From Halalkalicoccus sp. CG83 (GTDB lineage: Archaea > Halobacteriota > Halobacteria > Halobacteriales > Halalkalicoccaceae): DNA of 64,000 bases. Where the stretch lies: contig NZ_JAZDDH010000001.1 of assembly GCF_037081715.1 (NCBI RefSeq), forward strand, positions 806,001 through 870,000. Reading direction: 5' to 3'. The translations under genes and the position numbers were made by a program. Every line of letters starts with the position of its first letter. The stretch's first letter is position 1. The notes under the pieces were generated by a model. It saw only the letters and a program-made list of their open reading frames with translations, made no database searches and had not been told where the DNA came from. Positions 7,950-17,749 of this stretch are shown in pieces.

Positions 7950-8248
7950 CCGATCCGTCCTCCTCCCATCCGCGACAAGGAACGAGCCGAGGGTTCCTCC
8001 TGGGTGTTGGACTAGTATGCTACCGTACCGATCCATAGATGTCTCGTGGACGAGTGATCCCCCTTTTTGAGACGACAGACGACGTGCACTCGAGCGTCCG
8101 GCGTTTACCACGGCACCAGCAGAGGCGACGACGATCCCGAGCCCGAGCCAGAAGGTCTTTGATCAGTGGAGTCACATTTGAGCATCGTAATCTGCCGAGA
8201 CTATCGACGAGAAGAGCAGATCGCTTTGGCCTGGAAGTGCTGCCACCC
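7950..8248. other. Intergenic between convergent genes
   Basis: Convergent ends of the DHH and protease genes. A reverse frame has a membrane-helix-like piece (WLGLGIVVASAGAVVNAG, near 8076-8130) with no start; I do not call a gene. No clear terminator hairpin was seen. Confidence 0.3.
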
Positions 8249-10018
8249 CTAAACGTCCCTGGTATCCGACGTGTGGTTGCCGGCCGCGTCGGTGACCGTC
8301 AGCCTGACCACATCGGAGTCGCTATTGCGGGTGCGGACCTCGTGGGAGCCGCTGGCGTTTGAGCCACTCACGTTCGAGCTCGTGCTGTCGAGGACGTTCT
8401 GATCGGAGTCGAGTAATTCGGTAGTGACCGCGTCGAGATCACCGTCGTCGTCGGAGACTGCCCAGTCGGACTCGGCGCGGAACCACACGCCGGTGGTGCG
8501 CGTGCTGACGCTGAACGAGTCGATGGTCGGCGCGGAGGCGTCGGTCGTGTCTTCGGACTCGGTCTCCGTCGCGGTGTCAGACGACGACGCCCCGTTGGTG
8601 TCGGTAACGATCAGTTCGGCGGTGTAACTGTTGCTCGAGCCGTCGTCACCGGACGCGACCAGCCGAGTGGTGTCGCTGGCGGAGTCGTCGCTGACGTCGA
8701 TGGAGGCGGTGTCCTCGGTCTCGCCGTCGGTATCGTCCGTGAGCGTCAGGTCAACCGAGTCGAGGTCGCCATCGGAGTCGCTGACCTGCCAGCCGACGTC
8801 GAACTCCGCATCGTCATTGTCGGTCTCGACCTCGGTCAGTGAGAGACTGTCGACCGTTGGAGAGCTGTTGCTATCGTCGCTGAGCGCCGCAGCCACGTTC
8901 ACGAGGCCGTGGCCCTGTTCGGTCGAGGAGAGACCGATGTCTTCTGCCGTGTCTCGTAATTTCGTGCGGGCCTCCCTGTTTGTATAGCCGTTATCCATGA
9001 GTTGTCCACCGGCCCCAGCGACGTGGGGGCTCGCCATCGAGGTTCCAGATTTTTCGCCAGTACCACCGCCTAACGTGGTTGAGAGAACGTTGACCCCGGG
9101 TGCAGCGAGTTCGATTTCCGGACCAGTGGAGGAAAAGCGTGCGATGTCGTCACTCCTATCCGTTGCGCTGACGGCGATGACCTCCTCGTAGACGGCGGGG
9201 TAGAGTACGCTATTAGGGCTTGGTCCCTCGTTACCAGCTGCGGCCACGAGGAGCACGCCGTTATCATATGCGTATTGACAGGCGTCCCTCACCGTCCGTG
9301 AACCAGAGGTGCCACCAAGGCTCAGATTGCCGACATCGTGTCCTTGATCTGCGGTCCACTTGATACCGGCGGCGATATTGGACCAGGACCCGTACCCGTC
9401 TGAGTTCAGAACCTTTGCGGCGTGGAGGTGTGCAGCAGTACAGACGCCGATCACGCCCTGATCGTTGTCCTCTGCATCACCGGTGCCTGCGACGTGGGTC
9501 CCGTGCCCGTTGTCATCCATCGCATCGCCGTCATCATTAACGAAGTCCTTGCCGTCAATGTAGTTGGTAGTCAAGTCACCGTGCCCATAGTCAACTCCGC
9601 TGTCGATGATCGAGACGTGGGCACCGCCCTCGCCATCGGTGTCATCGCCACCCGTTTCGTCATTCGAGTGAGCGACGTCGGCATCAACTCGATCGATTCC
9701 CCATGGACGCGTCTCACTGATCGCCTGATACGTTCCGTTGATCTCCGTGTAGCGCACGTCTGGCCGGTTGTCGAGGTTGTCGATGGCCTCCTGGGAGTAA
9801 ACGCCGGTAATCGTCTTCTCGTCGCCGTCCCAGTTGAGAACCTGACTGACCTCGTTGGCCACGTCACTCGCTGCCTGTTCTGCGGCTGGTGACGCCGTGC
9901 CAACGTTGTATTCGTTGACTTCCTGAGCCACTGCTCTCCCCGCCCCGAGAGAGGAGAGACCGATCGCAGCAGTAATTTTCGTCAATACCTCCCGTCTGAA
10001 TACATCGATCATTAACAT
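8249..10018 (-). CDS. Halolysin-like subtilisin protease, Tat-exported
   Basis: 589 residues. FRREVLTKITAAIGL is a Tat signal (cleavage near AVAQ, about 31), followed by an inhibitor-I9-like propeptide (about 35-100) and a peptidase S8 domain with Asp139 (SIIDSGVDY), His172 (NGHGTHVAGT), oxyanion Asn263 (AAAGNEGP) and Ser327 (GTSMASPH). Residues about 390-589 are two Thr/Ser/Asp-rich beta domains of PKD/Ig type (TVDSLSLTE and TIDSFSVST begin them), as in the C-terminal extensions of halolysins. It should mature outside the cell and digest proteins at high salt. All catalytic residues are present and length is usual. Single gene with its own upstream AT-rich region (10019-10090). Confidence 0.92.
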   Translation of the reverse strand: MLMIDVFRREVLTKITAAIGLSSLGAGRAVAQEVNEYNVGTASPAAEQAASDVANEVSQVLNWDGDEKTITGVYSQEAIDNLDNRPDVRYTEINGTYQAISETRPWGIDRVDADVAHSNDETGGDDTDGEGGAHVSIIDSGVDYGHGDLTTNYIDGKDFVNDDGDAMDDNGHGTHVAGTGDAEDNDQGVIGVCTAAHLHAAKVLNSDGYGSWSNIAAGIKWTADQGHDVGNLSLGGTSGSRTVRDACQYAYDNGVLLVAAAGNEGPSPNSVLYPAVYEEVIAVSATDRSDDIARFSSTGPEIELAAPGVNVLSTTLGGGTGEKSGTSMASPHVAGAGGQLMDNGYTNREARTKLRDTAEDIGLSSTEQGHGLVNVAAALSDDSNSSPTVDSLSLTEVETDNDDAEFDVGWQVSDSDGDLDSVDLTLTDDTDGETEDTASIDVSDDSASDTTRLVASGDDGSSNSYTAELIVTDTNGASSSDTATETESEDTTDASAPTIDSFSVSTRTTGVWFRAESDWAVSDDDGDLDAVTTELLDSDQNVLDSTSSNVSGSNASGSHEVRTRNSDSDVVRLTVTDAAGNHTSDTRDV

Positions 10019-10330
10019 AGCGAGCCGTGTTATCTACACATACAAAAACATAATTCCTAGCATCGAGAAGTATTTTCTACTATACGTGTTTAAAAGAGGT
10101 CATATAGATTCAGTACAGTAGTTATAACAACCGTTAGTCGGATTGCTGGTCATCATGTTACAGCTCTACTCAATGTTCCGATCCGATTCGATTTATCCCC
10201 AAGGACTGTCCTTCTGAAGCCTCGCCCCATTTAGCCCACCCTTTCCTCCAGAGAAGGCCTCGACAGGAGCGCAATATGTTTTGCTGACGAGGCGTATTGC
10301 TAGGTTGCAATTGCGTCCTCTAAGTGACGA
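10019..10330. other. Intergenic, about 310 bp
   Basis: AT-rich immediately before the protease start (10030-10130, with several TATA-like stretches such as TTTAAAAG), then nothing coding. It holds the protease promoter and the 3' flank of the epimerase. Confidence 0.4.
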
Positions 10331-11263
10331 TTACTCCATCTCTTCTCTGAGTTCGCGCGCCGTCTCCCGCACCGCTTGATCGCTCTCGTATTCAGGATCC
10401 CATCCCAGTCCGGAGAGCTTCTCGATCGAGAGGCGCATCTTCGGGACGTCACCGGTCCAGCCGCGTTCGCCGCCCGTGTACTCGTACTCGGGGTCAAACC
10501 CGAGTTCATCGCTCACGATGTCGGCGATCCGATTGACCGAGGTTGTCGTTCGGGTCCCGAGGTTGAACGTGTTCATTGGCCGATCTGTGCGTTCGATCAC
10601 ATGGAACATCGCGTCGAGACAGTCCTCGAGATACATGTAGGACTTCTCCTGGAGGCCGTCACCAAGGATGGTGAGCGTCTCGGGATCGTTGCGGAGTTTC
10701 TCGATGAAGTCGGGGATTACCGCCCCGCGAAGCCCTGAGCCGACGATGTTGGCAAAGCGGAAGTTCCAGACAGTCATGCCGTGGGTGTGGGCGTACGTCG
10801 AGAGCAAGCTCTCGTCGGCGAGCTTGCTCGCACCGTAGACGCTGATCGGCTCCAGCGGCGCGTAGTCCTCCGGTGTCGGACGGGGCGCCTCGCCGTAGAC
10901 CGTCGACGAGGACGTGAAGGCGATCTCCGAGACGCCGGCCTCGTCCATCGCCTCGAGGACGTTGTAGGTCATTGCACTGTTCGCCTCGAACTGCTGGCGC
11001 GGGTTTTCGTCGTTGACGGCCTTGCGCGCGGCGAGGTGGAACACGCCGTCGATGTCGCCGTCGATCGCCTCGCTCACGAGATCGCTGTCCGTGAGATCTC
11101 CTTCGATCAGCTCCGCCTCGTCGGGGACTCCTGACGCATCGCTATTGGTGAAGTTATCGACTATGACGACCTCGTTTCCCTCGGTGAGTAGTCGATCGGT
11201 AAGATGGGAGCCGATGAAGCCAGCACCGCCAGTAACGAGAATTCGACTATCGGTCAATTCCAT
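10331..11263 (-). CDS. NAD-dependent sugar-nucleotide epimerase
   Basis: 310 residues, extended short-chain dehydrogenase. The Rossmann motif TGGAGFIGSH (11-20), the SSSTVYGE loop with the catalytic Ser/Thr, and YGASK (Tyr and Lys of YxxxK) are present; the middle FRFANIVGSGLRGAVIPDF and the GDGLQEKSYMYLEDC segment are those of GalE/WbpP-like UDP-sugar 4-epimerases and dTDP-glucose dehydratase relatives. It probably interconverts UDP-hexoses for surface glycans. It stands alone, with no glycosyltransferase next to it, so the exact substrate cannot be told. Confidence 0.88.
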   Translation of the reverse strand: MELTDSRILVTGGAGFIGSHLTDRLLTEGNEVVIVDNFTNSDASGVPDEAELIEGDLTDSDLVSEAIDGDIDGVFHLAARKAVNDENPRQQFEANSAMTYNVLEAMDEAGVSEIAFTSSSTVYGEAPRPTPEDYAPLEPISVYGASKLADESLLSTYAHTHGMTVWNFRFANIVGSGLRGAVIPDFIEKLRNDPETLTILGDGLQEKSYMYLEDCLDAMFHVIERTDRPMNTFNLGTRTTTSVNRIADIVSDELGFDPEYEYTGGERGWTGDVPKMRLSIEKLSGLGWDPEYESDQAVRETARELREEME

Positions 11264-11356
11264 TCACTCGTATGTTATGGAATTCCGTTATCGGTGTTTC
11301 GATTATCGGCTGGCATTTTCTGATATTTGGGCAACTAATTTTTCGTTCGACTACTT

Positions 11357-11497
11357 TTATTCACTCTCTTGAGGATCGTTCGCTAGTTCGTACACACCCG
11401 TTTCGAGGATATTCCTCATGTATCCGTGTTCACTAAGATGCTTGAGACGTTGATTCACGTACTGTCGACTGACTTCTTCGGGGCTGATACCACACAT
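11357..11497 (-). pseudogene. Winged-helix regulator fragment
   Basis: 46 codons: MCGISPEEVSRQYVNQRLKH, then LSEHGYMRNI and LETGVYELANDPQESE-stop. SRQYVNQRLKxLxEHGY followed by a wing and GVYEL is the second half of small haloarchaeal wHTH proteins, whose first helices (about 25 residues) are missing. A stop lies three codons before the ATG, but an upstream frame (PVTAD) could be the shifted first half. It could be a very short functional peptide, but a remnant is more likely. Confidence 0.5.
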
Positions 11498-11541
11498 CCG
11501 CTGTCACCGGTATGAGACTTCGAAGGAGAAGTGAGAGCAGC

Positions 11542-12324
11542 TTAAAAGAAGGGAGAAACACTCACCCAGAAGACGTCCGCATTGACGTCAGCGTGGCAGT
11601 TGTTGCGACTGTTTCCGTCAACAGCGGCCATCGATCGGACGCATCGCGACCGGACTTCGAGAGAGACCGTATACGTATGCCCGGGGATGAGGACGACTTC
11701 GTGACTCCACCCGATATTCCACTGCTTCTCAGCGGTGGCGCCATTTCGGACGCGACTGTGGGCGAGGCGTGTCTTCGCAACCGTCTCCTTTGCCGTCTGA
11801 TCGCGGATGATCCCTCGGATTTCACCGATCGCGAGATCGTCAGTGCCGGTCTCTATCCACGACGCACCCCCTCCGGTAAGAGTGATTTCACAATGACGAG
11901 CGGTATCCCCGACGACCTTGAACCGACGTCCGATTCGCGCCCGTGCTTTCAGATCGTTCGCCGGCTGCGTCATCGTCCGTGCGGAGATCGTGTCTACCTC
12001 GTCTACTGGATCACCGTTTTCATCCACCTCCTCGCCGAAGACATACTCTGCAAAGCTCTCATAGGACTGCCCGTTGGGAGTATCCCAATGTGCCATGTAG
12101 GGCGAGGCAGATCCGCAATTCATGCTTCTGAACAGCGTGCCGGTATCCAGAGAGAGCCTCAGATGACTGGGTGTGTGTGACGCCTGTACCGGAGTGGCGC
12201 TCATAGCTCCCGCTGCAACGAGCGCTGCGAAGGTCATGAATTTGCGTCGTCCCATCCCGTATGTCGCGGTCGTCCCGTCTCGTGACGTCGTTTCTCGTTC
12301 CTCTATCCAACGTGTCGTCATCAC
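11542..12324 (-). CDS. Tat-exported protein, unknown
   Basis: 260 residues from ATG 12324; a second Met at 12255 (MGRRKFMTF) gives a 237-residue form with a shorter n-region. MGRRKFMTFAALVAAGAMSATPVQA is, piecewise, a Tat signal ending in an Ala-x-Ala site; there is no lipobox, so the product should be released or bound by other means. The mature part is beta-rich (RFKVVGDTARHCEITLTGG, HTYTVSLEVRSRC) with four or more cysteines and resembles an all-beta sandwich, but I do not recognise a family. It ends in an aromatic VFWVSVSPFF. Confidence 0.7.
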   Translation of the reverse strand: MMTTRWIEERETTSRDGTTATYGMGRRKFMTFAALVAAGAMSATPVQASHTPSHLRLSLDTGTLFRSMNCGSASPYMAHWDTPNGQSYESFAEYVFGEEVDENGDPVDEVDTISARTMTQPANDLKARARIGRRFKVVGDTARHCEITLTGGGASWIETGTDDLAIGEIRGIIRDQTAKETVAKTRLAHSRVRNGATAEKQWNIGWSHEVVLIPGHTYTVSLEVRSRCVRSMAAVDGNSRNNCHADVNADVFWVSVSPFF

Positions 12325-12635
12325 TGTTTTCCGACTATATTTTCTACTCGAGAACAGGTCACGAGAGGTATAGCTGATGATATATACGCGTCCATAGGCG
12401 ATAGCCCTGCCGACAGACTACGTGATTAGGATACTACTCGCACTCTTCTTGACAGTAACTGTGAGTTTATCGAACGAATACTCCCGACACTTGAACACAG
12501 GGGCAGTGTGTCTCAGATGAGCCGGTACGAGGTTATGCACCTCGAAGACGTGAAGTTGTTCACCGGCCCCAGCGAGTATGCGTTTTCACGGTCGGATCAG
12601 ATACGTTTCGTACTATGCGGTCAGCCAGCCACCGA
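12325..12635. other. Intergenic, about 310 bp
   Basis: Contains AT-rich stretches (for example ATATATAC near 12380) that may be the promoter of the Tat protein gene at 12324. No gene or repeat seen. Confidence 0.35.
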
Positions 12636-13214
12636 TCAGTAGGTCAACCGCCGCCCGTCGACGTACTCCTCGTCGGCGTTGGCCAGCCAGTCGACCAGCC
12701 CGATCACCTGGCGGATCGTCAGGAAGTTGTAGGCGCCGGTCGCCGGGTAGTCGATGTCGTAGTCGGCGTGACCCTCGTCGCGAAGGACGGCACCGAGACA
12801 CTGGTGGACCCCTTGGACGTCCTCGAACATCCGATCGCGGACGTCGCGGAGCGCCGCGTTGCGCGCGCCCCACTTTCGCTCGTGGATCGCGTCGACGACA
12901 GCCTGGAGGGCGTCGCCCTGGTCCGAGACGTGCTCCGGGAGAAAGACCCGCGGCTGGCCGAAGTCGTTCGCGGCGAAGCAGATCAGATCGCCGTCGAACC
13001 CGCTCTCCTCCTCCGCGAGCACCTCCCGAATACCGTCCTCGTCCATGTTCGGGTCGTTGTTCCGCCGGAGTTCGAACTGGTGATCGATCGACTGGAGGTA
13101 CTCCTCGTTCGCGGCGTTATGGTTCGCCAGCGCCCGTCCACCCAGTCCGAGTCCGGCGATACCGACTCCGGCCGTACTCAGCAGTTGCCGCCTGTTGAAA
13201 ATCTTATCGTCCAT
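12636..13214 (-). CDS. Tat-exported protein, unknown
   Basis: 192 residues from ATG 13214 (MDDKIFNRRQLLSTAG). NRRQLLSTAGVGIAGLGLGG is a Tat signal ending ALANH. The longer 250-residue reading adds a 58-residue lead that does not fit a signal peptide. The mature part is mixed helix (YLQSIDHQFELRRNN, ALQAVVDAIHERKWGARNAAL, TGAYNFLTIRQVIGLVDWL) and acidic. No domain recognised. Both this and the preceding Tat gene are on the reverse strand but are separated by 310 bp, so probably not one operon. Confidence 0.75.
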   Translation of the reverse strand: MDDKIFNRRQLLSTAGVGIAGLGLGGRALANHNAANEEYLQSIDHQFELRRNNDPNMDEDGIREVLAEEESGFDGDLICFAANDFGQPRVFLPEHVSDQGDALQAVVDAIHERKWGARNAALRDVRDRMFEDVQGVHQCLGAVLRDEGHADYDIDYPATGAYNFLTIRQVIGLVDWLANADEEYVDGRRLTY

Positions 13215-13702
13215 AGTGAATTTTTCGTCCCGCTTGCTTAGCGCTAGGGAGGGACGTTCTGGATTCGCTTCAATAGGGACTTCAGTCTTATCGACGCATT
13301 CGTAATATGTTTCCCGAGAAGTAACGCGTTGAACCATAATGTTCGATAATTCAATATTCTCCGTCGATGACCTTGAGGAACGAAACACTCCCGCTCGGTC
13401 GGCGGGCCAACTACCAGTATGCTCTGCCTATCAGCCGCCCAACATCCGCCGAACCACTCGTGGGTCCCTTATCGTGCACAGCGGGGATCGTCGGCCCACA
13501 AACGCCTCATGCCTGCCGTTCGACCCGTTCCTTGAGCGCGCGGTTCACCCGCTCGTAGTCCTGCTAGGGGCCCTCAGAGAGGACGAACGGGTTAGGAGTC
13601 CCGACACCTATTCGCGGTTGACGACCTGTTGCGGCGTACTCTCCGTCGTTGTTTTCGATCGCCTTCGAATTGATTGTAATTGTGTAGGTTGTGAATGCTT
13701 CT
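13215..13702. other. Intergenic, about 490 bp
   Basis: Holds the promoter region of the Tat gene (13215-13340) and the 3' flank of the helicase gene. I see no gene in the middle. Confidence 0.35.
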
Positions 13703-16183
13703 TCAGCGCACGACGTTGCCACCATCGACGTTTCCGGTCCCATCATCCGAAATAGTCCCCTCCAAATCAACCGCATCGAACCGCTCGAGCACCCGATCGA
13801 GGACCAGCACGGTCGCGTCGGTGTGGAGATAGCGGTTCTGATTGCCACACTGCGAGTCCATGATACACGCCGGACAGCCGCCCGTCCCCGCACAGTCACA
13901 CCCCGCGATCCGTTCGCGGGTCCGTCGGGCGATCGTCTCGAAGCGGTCGTAGATCCGACTGCTGAAGCCGAGTCCGCCCTCGACCGCGTCGTGGATGAAC
14001 CAGGTCGGGACGCCGGTCTCCTCGTGGACCGGCGTGCTCAGCCCGCCGAGGTCGGACGTGTCCATCCGCAGCTCCAGCGGCGTGAGCTTGATCATCCCGT
14101 GTTCGGCGCCGTGGAGCCCGCCGCCGAAGACCTCCATGACCTCGCCCGGCGTCGCGGAGCCTGGATCCAGCCCCGTTTCCTCGAGAACCGCGTCCTGCAG
14201 CGAGGGCGGCGTCTCGAGCCAGACGAGCTCCGTCTCGAGTTCGATCGGCGGAAGCCCCGTCGGCCGTAGCGGCGTGCTCGCCTCGTTCGTCCGGATCTCC
14301 TTTCGCTGGTAGTGGGTGTAGTGGATCTCGACCGTCCCGGTCCCCCACGCCAGTCGATAGCCGTCGCCGAGATCGCGCGTCGCCGTCGCGTCGAGGTTCC
14401 GGACCGCCTTCTCGGAGGTGGTCTCGGTGTACTCGTCCGTCCGGACCCCCCGCACACTAATGAAGGGAGTCGGGCCGCTCTCTTCGAACTCACGGACCTC
14501 GTACTGGGCGCCAGCGTGGAGGAACAGCGCCCCCTCGTGGTGGTCGCGGTAGGCCCGCTCCCTGTCGATCGGCTCCATGTCGATCTCGCCGTCGGGACAG
14601 CGGACCTCGAACTGCACGTCCGAGGTCGCGTACATGGAGACGGTCGACTGGGGACGCGGCGGACCCGTGTAGCGGACGCTTCGCGAGAGATCCCCCGATA
14701 GGTTCCCGGCGTCCGACCACATTTCGATGGCCCGGTCCAGCCGATCGCCGTCGAACCACTCGCGATCCGCCTCGGTCAGCGGGCGTTCGTGGGCGGCACA
14801 GAGGACGTGCTGGGCGTAGACCGGGTTGTTCTCGAGACCGATGACCGCGTCTTCGATCGCTTCCCCGAGGACGTACTCGGGATGATCGAGGACGTACTGG
14901 TCGATGGCGTCGGCCCGGGCGACGAACACCGAGAGCGCGTCGGCCTCCTCGCGGCCCGAGCGTCCCACCTGCTGCCAGAACGACTGGCGGGTGCCGGGAT
15001 AGCCCGTGAGGATCGTCGCGTCCATCGAGCCGATGTCGATCCCCAGTTCGAGGGCGTTCGTCGACGTCAACCCCTCGAGTTGACGACTCTTGAACCGGTA
15101 CTCGGTGCTGCGGCGCGTCTCCTTGCCTAGCCCCGCGTGGTACGGTTCGACGTTCAGGTAGCTCGACTCCGACTGCGGATGTCGGTTCGCCGCATCGGCC
15201 GCGTACTTCGCGCCGAGCTCCGCGTTCTTCCGGCTGCGCGCGAACAGCAGCGTCTGGACGCCGTTCAGTCCCAGGTGCGCGAGGACCGAACTCGCCTCCC
15301 GGACGGGGTTGGTCTGGGCTCGCCGGAAGTCCTCGAATTCGGCGTCGGGGGAGAGCGCCTCCTCGTCGACCGGCGGCTTCCAGAACGCGACGTCGCGCTC
15401 GCCCCGCGGCGAGCCGTCCTCGTCGACGACGGTGAACGACTTCCCCGTCAGACGTTTGGAGTGCTCGGCGGGGTTGCCGATCGTCGCGGAGGTACAGACG
15501 AGCCGTGGATCACTGCCGTACTGCTCGAGGACTCGTCGGAGTCGGCGGACCGTCCACGCGACGTGCATCCCGTGGACGCCCGTGTAGGTGTGGGACTCGT
15601 CGATCGCGAGGAGCTCGCAGTTCGCGAGAAACGATCGCCACCGGGTATGCGTGCCCAGATAGACGTTCACGCCGGCGAAGTTCGTGATGATCACGTCGGC
15701 GGTCTCGCGGATTCGCTTGCGGCGGTCCTGGGGGGTATCGCCGTCGTACACCTGAACGGAGAGATCGAGCCCGAGGTCGGCGAAAAAGGCGGTGAGCTCC
15801 CCCTCCTGATCCCGCGAGAGCGCCTTCGTCGGGTAGACCAGCAGCGCCGTCGACTCGGGGTTCGCGAGGTGGTTCCGCGCGATCTGCAGGGCGTAGACGT
15901 AGGTCTTTCCCGAGGACGTCGAGGTCGCGACGCAGACGTTCTCGCCCGCCGCGAGGCGATCGAGCGCTCTGGCCTGGTGGGTGAACAGCTCGCCGACCGT
16001 CTCTCTAAATGGTATGGCGAGTTCGCCGCGGAGGATCTCGCGTGGATCGACGTACTCGCCCGCCGCGGCCGGGACGGTCTCCGCGTGCTCCAGCTGTCCC
16101 TCGTATCGTGGAAACGTCTCCTCGAGTCCTCGTGCCGTCGTCAGGTGTGCTAGTGGGTCGTCCGAGCTCATTTCTCTACTCAC
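13703..16183 (-). CDS. DUF1998 helicase, MrfA-like
   Basis: 826 residues from GTG 16183 (ATG 16171 is an alternative). Superfamily 2 helicase: Q-like FTHQ (67-70), Walker A SGKT (91-94), DESH box (195-198), SAT (CTSATIG), then a second RecA domain with GLTSTNALELGID and QQVGRSGR (motif VI). The C-terminal DUF1998-type region has a cysteine cluster (Cys762, 764, 770, 773, 779), the four-Cys zinc site of this group. In Bacillus the homologue MrfA (YprA) unwinds DNA and works with the nuclease MrfB in repair of mitomycin-type lesions. Here the preceding gene is an MrfB-like nuclease overlapping by GTGA, so translation is probably coupled. Confidence 0.88.
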   Translation of the reverse strand: MSREMSSDDPLAHLTTARGLEETFPRYEGQLEHAETVPAAAGEYVDPREILRGELAIPFRETVGELFTHQARALDRLAAGENVCVATSTSSGKTYVYALQIARNHLANPESTALLVYPTKALSRDQEGELTAFFADLGLDLSVQVYDGDTPQDRRKRIRETADVIITNFAGVNVYLGTHTRWRSFLANCELLAIDESHTYTGVHGMHVAWTVRRLRRVLEQYGSDPRLVCTSATIGNPAEHSKRLTGKSFTVVDEDGSPRGERDVAFWKPPVDEEALSPDAEFEDFRRAQTNPVREASSVLAHLGLNGVQTLLFARSRKNAELGAKYAADAANRHPQSESSYLNVEPYHAGLGKETRRSTEYRFKSRQLEGLTSTNALELGIDIGSMDATILTGYPGTRQSFWQQVGRSGREEADALSVFVARADAIDQYVLDHPEYVLGEAIEDAVIGLENNPVYAQHVLCAAHERPLTEADREWFDGDRLDRAIEMWSDAGNLSGDLSRSVRYTGPPRPQSTVSMYATSDVQFEVRCPDGEIDMEPIDRERAYRDHHEGALFLHAGAQYEVREFEESGPTPFISVRGVRTDEYTETTSEKAVRNLDATATRDLGDGYRLAWGTGTVEIHYTHYQRKEIRTNEASTPLRPTGLPPIELETELVWLETPPSLQDAVLEETGLDPGSATPGEVMEVFGGGLHGAEHGMIKLTPLELRMDTSDLGGLSTPVHEETGVPTWFIHDAVEGGLGFSSRIYDRFETIARRTRERIAGCDCAGTGGCPACIMDSQCGNQNRYLHTDATVLVLDRVLERFDAVDLEGTISDDGTGNVDGGNVVR

Positions 16184-17625
16184 CAGTCGGAGAGGCTCCC
16201 CTGTGTCGTCGTTTCGCGCACGTCGCGCGTCGGTTCGCCGGTCGAGACGATCCGCCCGCTCGCCTCGAGCGCCTCGTAGACCGTCGCGAGCGCCCGGACG
16301 TCGTCCTCGCAGTAGGCGTCGAACCGCTCCCAGTCAAGCTCCGTCGCGGGCGAACGGTCCGCCATCCACGCCTGATAGGCGCGGGCGACCGCCGCCCCCG
16401 TCAGGCCCGTCTCGGCCCGTTCGTAGCCGAGCACGCTCGCGACGTCCTCGAGTGTGTTCGTCTGGCCCGGGAGGACGGCGTTGCCCTGTTCGACGGCCCA
16501 CCGGTACGGATCGAACCGGTAGGTGTCGGTCCAGTCGTCCTCGTACTCCGGGCAGTGCTCGACGATGTGGTCGTGGAGCACGCTGAAATCGAAGTTCCAG
16601 CCGTTGTACGCCACGATCGGGCGGTCGCTCGCGTTCGTCGTGTACCACGCCATGAACGCCTCGATCGCGCAGCCCGGCTCGTCGGGGTCGGTCGCGAGAA
16701 ACGAGCGGTACTCCCCGTCCGAGGAGCCGTCGAGGGTGCCGATCAGCCACGTGATCGTGGGTGCCAGCCCGTCGGTCTCGATATCGATGAAGACGGGATC
16801 ACCGTACGGGAGTGACTCGTCGGACTCGCGGACGACCTCACCGTGGGCGACGGCGCGGGCGCTTCGTCGGATCCGCTCGGCGGTCGTCCGTCCGAGACCC
16901 CGAACGTCGGCGAGAGTAGCTGCGTCCGCGTCGGCGACCGCGACGCGGTCGCCGAACCCCGCCTTGCGGAGCCGCCGAGCGCGCGTCACGCCGACGCCGT
17001 CGAGCGCCCGCAGCCCGAGGCGGGTAGGCTGGAGCGTCCGCGTGAGTACCTGTCCGTCGCTCCGACAGTCGAGCGCGACCAGCGGCGTGCCAGCGGCGCC
17101 CGACTCGGCACCCCCGCCGACGACCGCCAGGTCGTCCCAGTCGCGCCGGTAGTCGGCCGGAAGCCGGGTCGAGACGTGGACGTACTCACCGGCGAGACGC
17201 TCGGGATCGAGCGCGCTTCGATACTCCTCGCGGCCGACGAGCGTGGTCGAGAGCGTCGTCGTGTCCACGTCTAAATCGAGCAGTCCGCTCAGCACGTGGG
17301 TTGGCTCGTCGGGATCGAGTTCGCTCTCCTCGTACGCCGCGATCTCCTCGAGCGCCGTCGTCGACGGCGCGAGGACGAACTGGACGCCGTCGATCGTTCG
17401 CGGTCCGCTCGCCGGCGCGTTACCCGCCGGCTGAAAGAATCCCGTCCCCGACCCGAGGTGGCGGCGAAGCACGCTCGCCGCCCGCAGTGCCGCGGATTCG
17501 CCCGCGAGGAGGACCAGGTCGGGCTCGAAGTAGGCGAGCCAGTCCTCGAGTTCCGTCGCCGTCGCTCGTTCGACGAAGGGTGGCGAGGCGCAGGCGATCC
17601 GGGCGGTTGCGGACGAGGACGACAT
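16180..17625 (-). CDS. HhH + RNase H-like exonuclease, MrfB-like
   Basis: 481 residues. Residues 1-200 have no clear domain; 205-262 (LRALDGVGVTRARRLRKAG and VRGLGRTTAERIR) are two helix-hairpin-helix motifs that bind DNA backbone; 276-460 are a DnaQ/YprB-type RNase H-like nuclease with Asp281/Glu283 (FIDIETDG), Asn344/Asp346 (NGWNFDF) and Asp441/Asp442 (YCEDDVRAL), giving the DEDD metal set. In Bacillus MrfB (YprB) is the 3'-5' exonuclease partner of helicase MrfA. The order nuclease-then-helicase is reversed relative to Bacillus yprA-yprB, but the pairing is the same. Start ATG 17625. Confidence 0.85.
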   Translation of the reverse strand: MSSSSATARIACASPPFVERATATELEDWLAYFEPDLVLLAGESAALRAASVLRRHLGSGTGFFQPAGNAPASGPRTIDGVQFVLAPSTTALEEIAAYEESELDPDEPTHVLSGLLDLDVDTTTLSTTLVGREEYRSALDPERLAGEYVHVSTRLPADYRRDWDDLAVVGGGAESGAAGTPLVALDCRSDGQVLTRTLQPTRLGLRALDGVGVTRARRLRKAGFGDRVAVADADAATLADVRGLGRTTAERIRRSARAVAHGEVVRESDESLPYGDPVFIDIETDGLAPTITWLIGTLDGSSDGEYRSFLATDPDEPGCAIEAFMAWYTTNASDRPIVAYNGWNFDFSVLHDHIVEHCPEYEDDWTDTYRFDPYRWAVEQGNAVLPGQTNTLEDVASVLGYERAETGLTGAAVARAYQAWMADRSPATELDWERFDAYCEDDVRALATVYEALEASGRIVSTGEPTRDVRETTTQGSLSDW

Positions 17626-17749
17626 GGAGGGCTGTGTTCGAGGGCCATACGGCGGCGATCCGCTTGAGTGTACGGCTACCGGAGCGAAAGTGGAGTAATC
17701 ACCTTACGAATGGATTACTCCCGATAAAGCCGTTTAGTTGACCAAGCTC

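Noticed and set aside
12578-13241. Long forward-strand frames over the Tat gene at 12636-13214.
   Set aside because: They are Arg- and Pro-rich, as expected for the opposite strand of a GC-rich gene; the reverse strand has the Tat signal.
14789-16153. Long forward-strand frames over the helicase gene.
   Set aside because: Arg-rich antisense reading of a real helicase with all motifs; no domain in the antisense frames.
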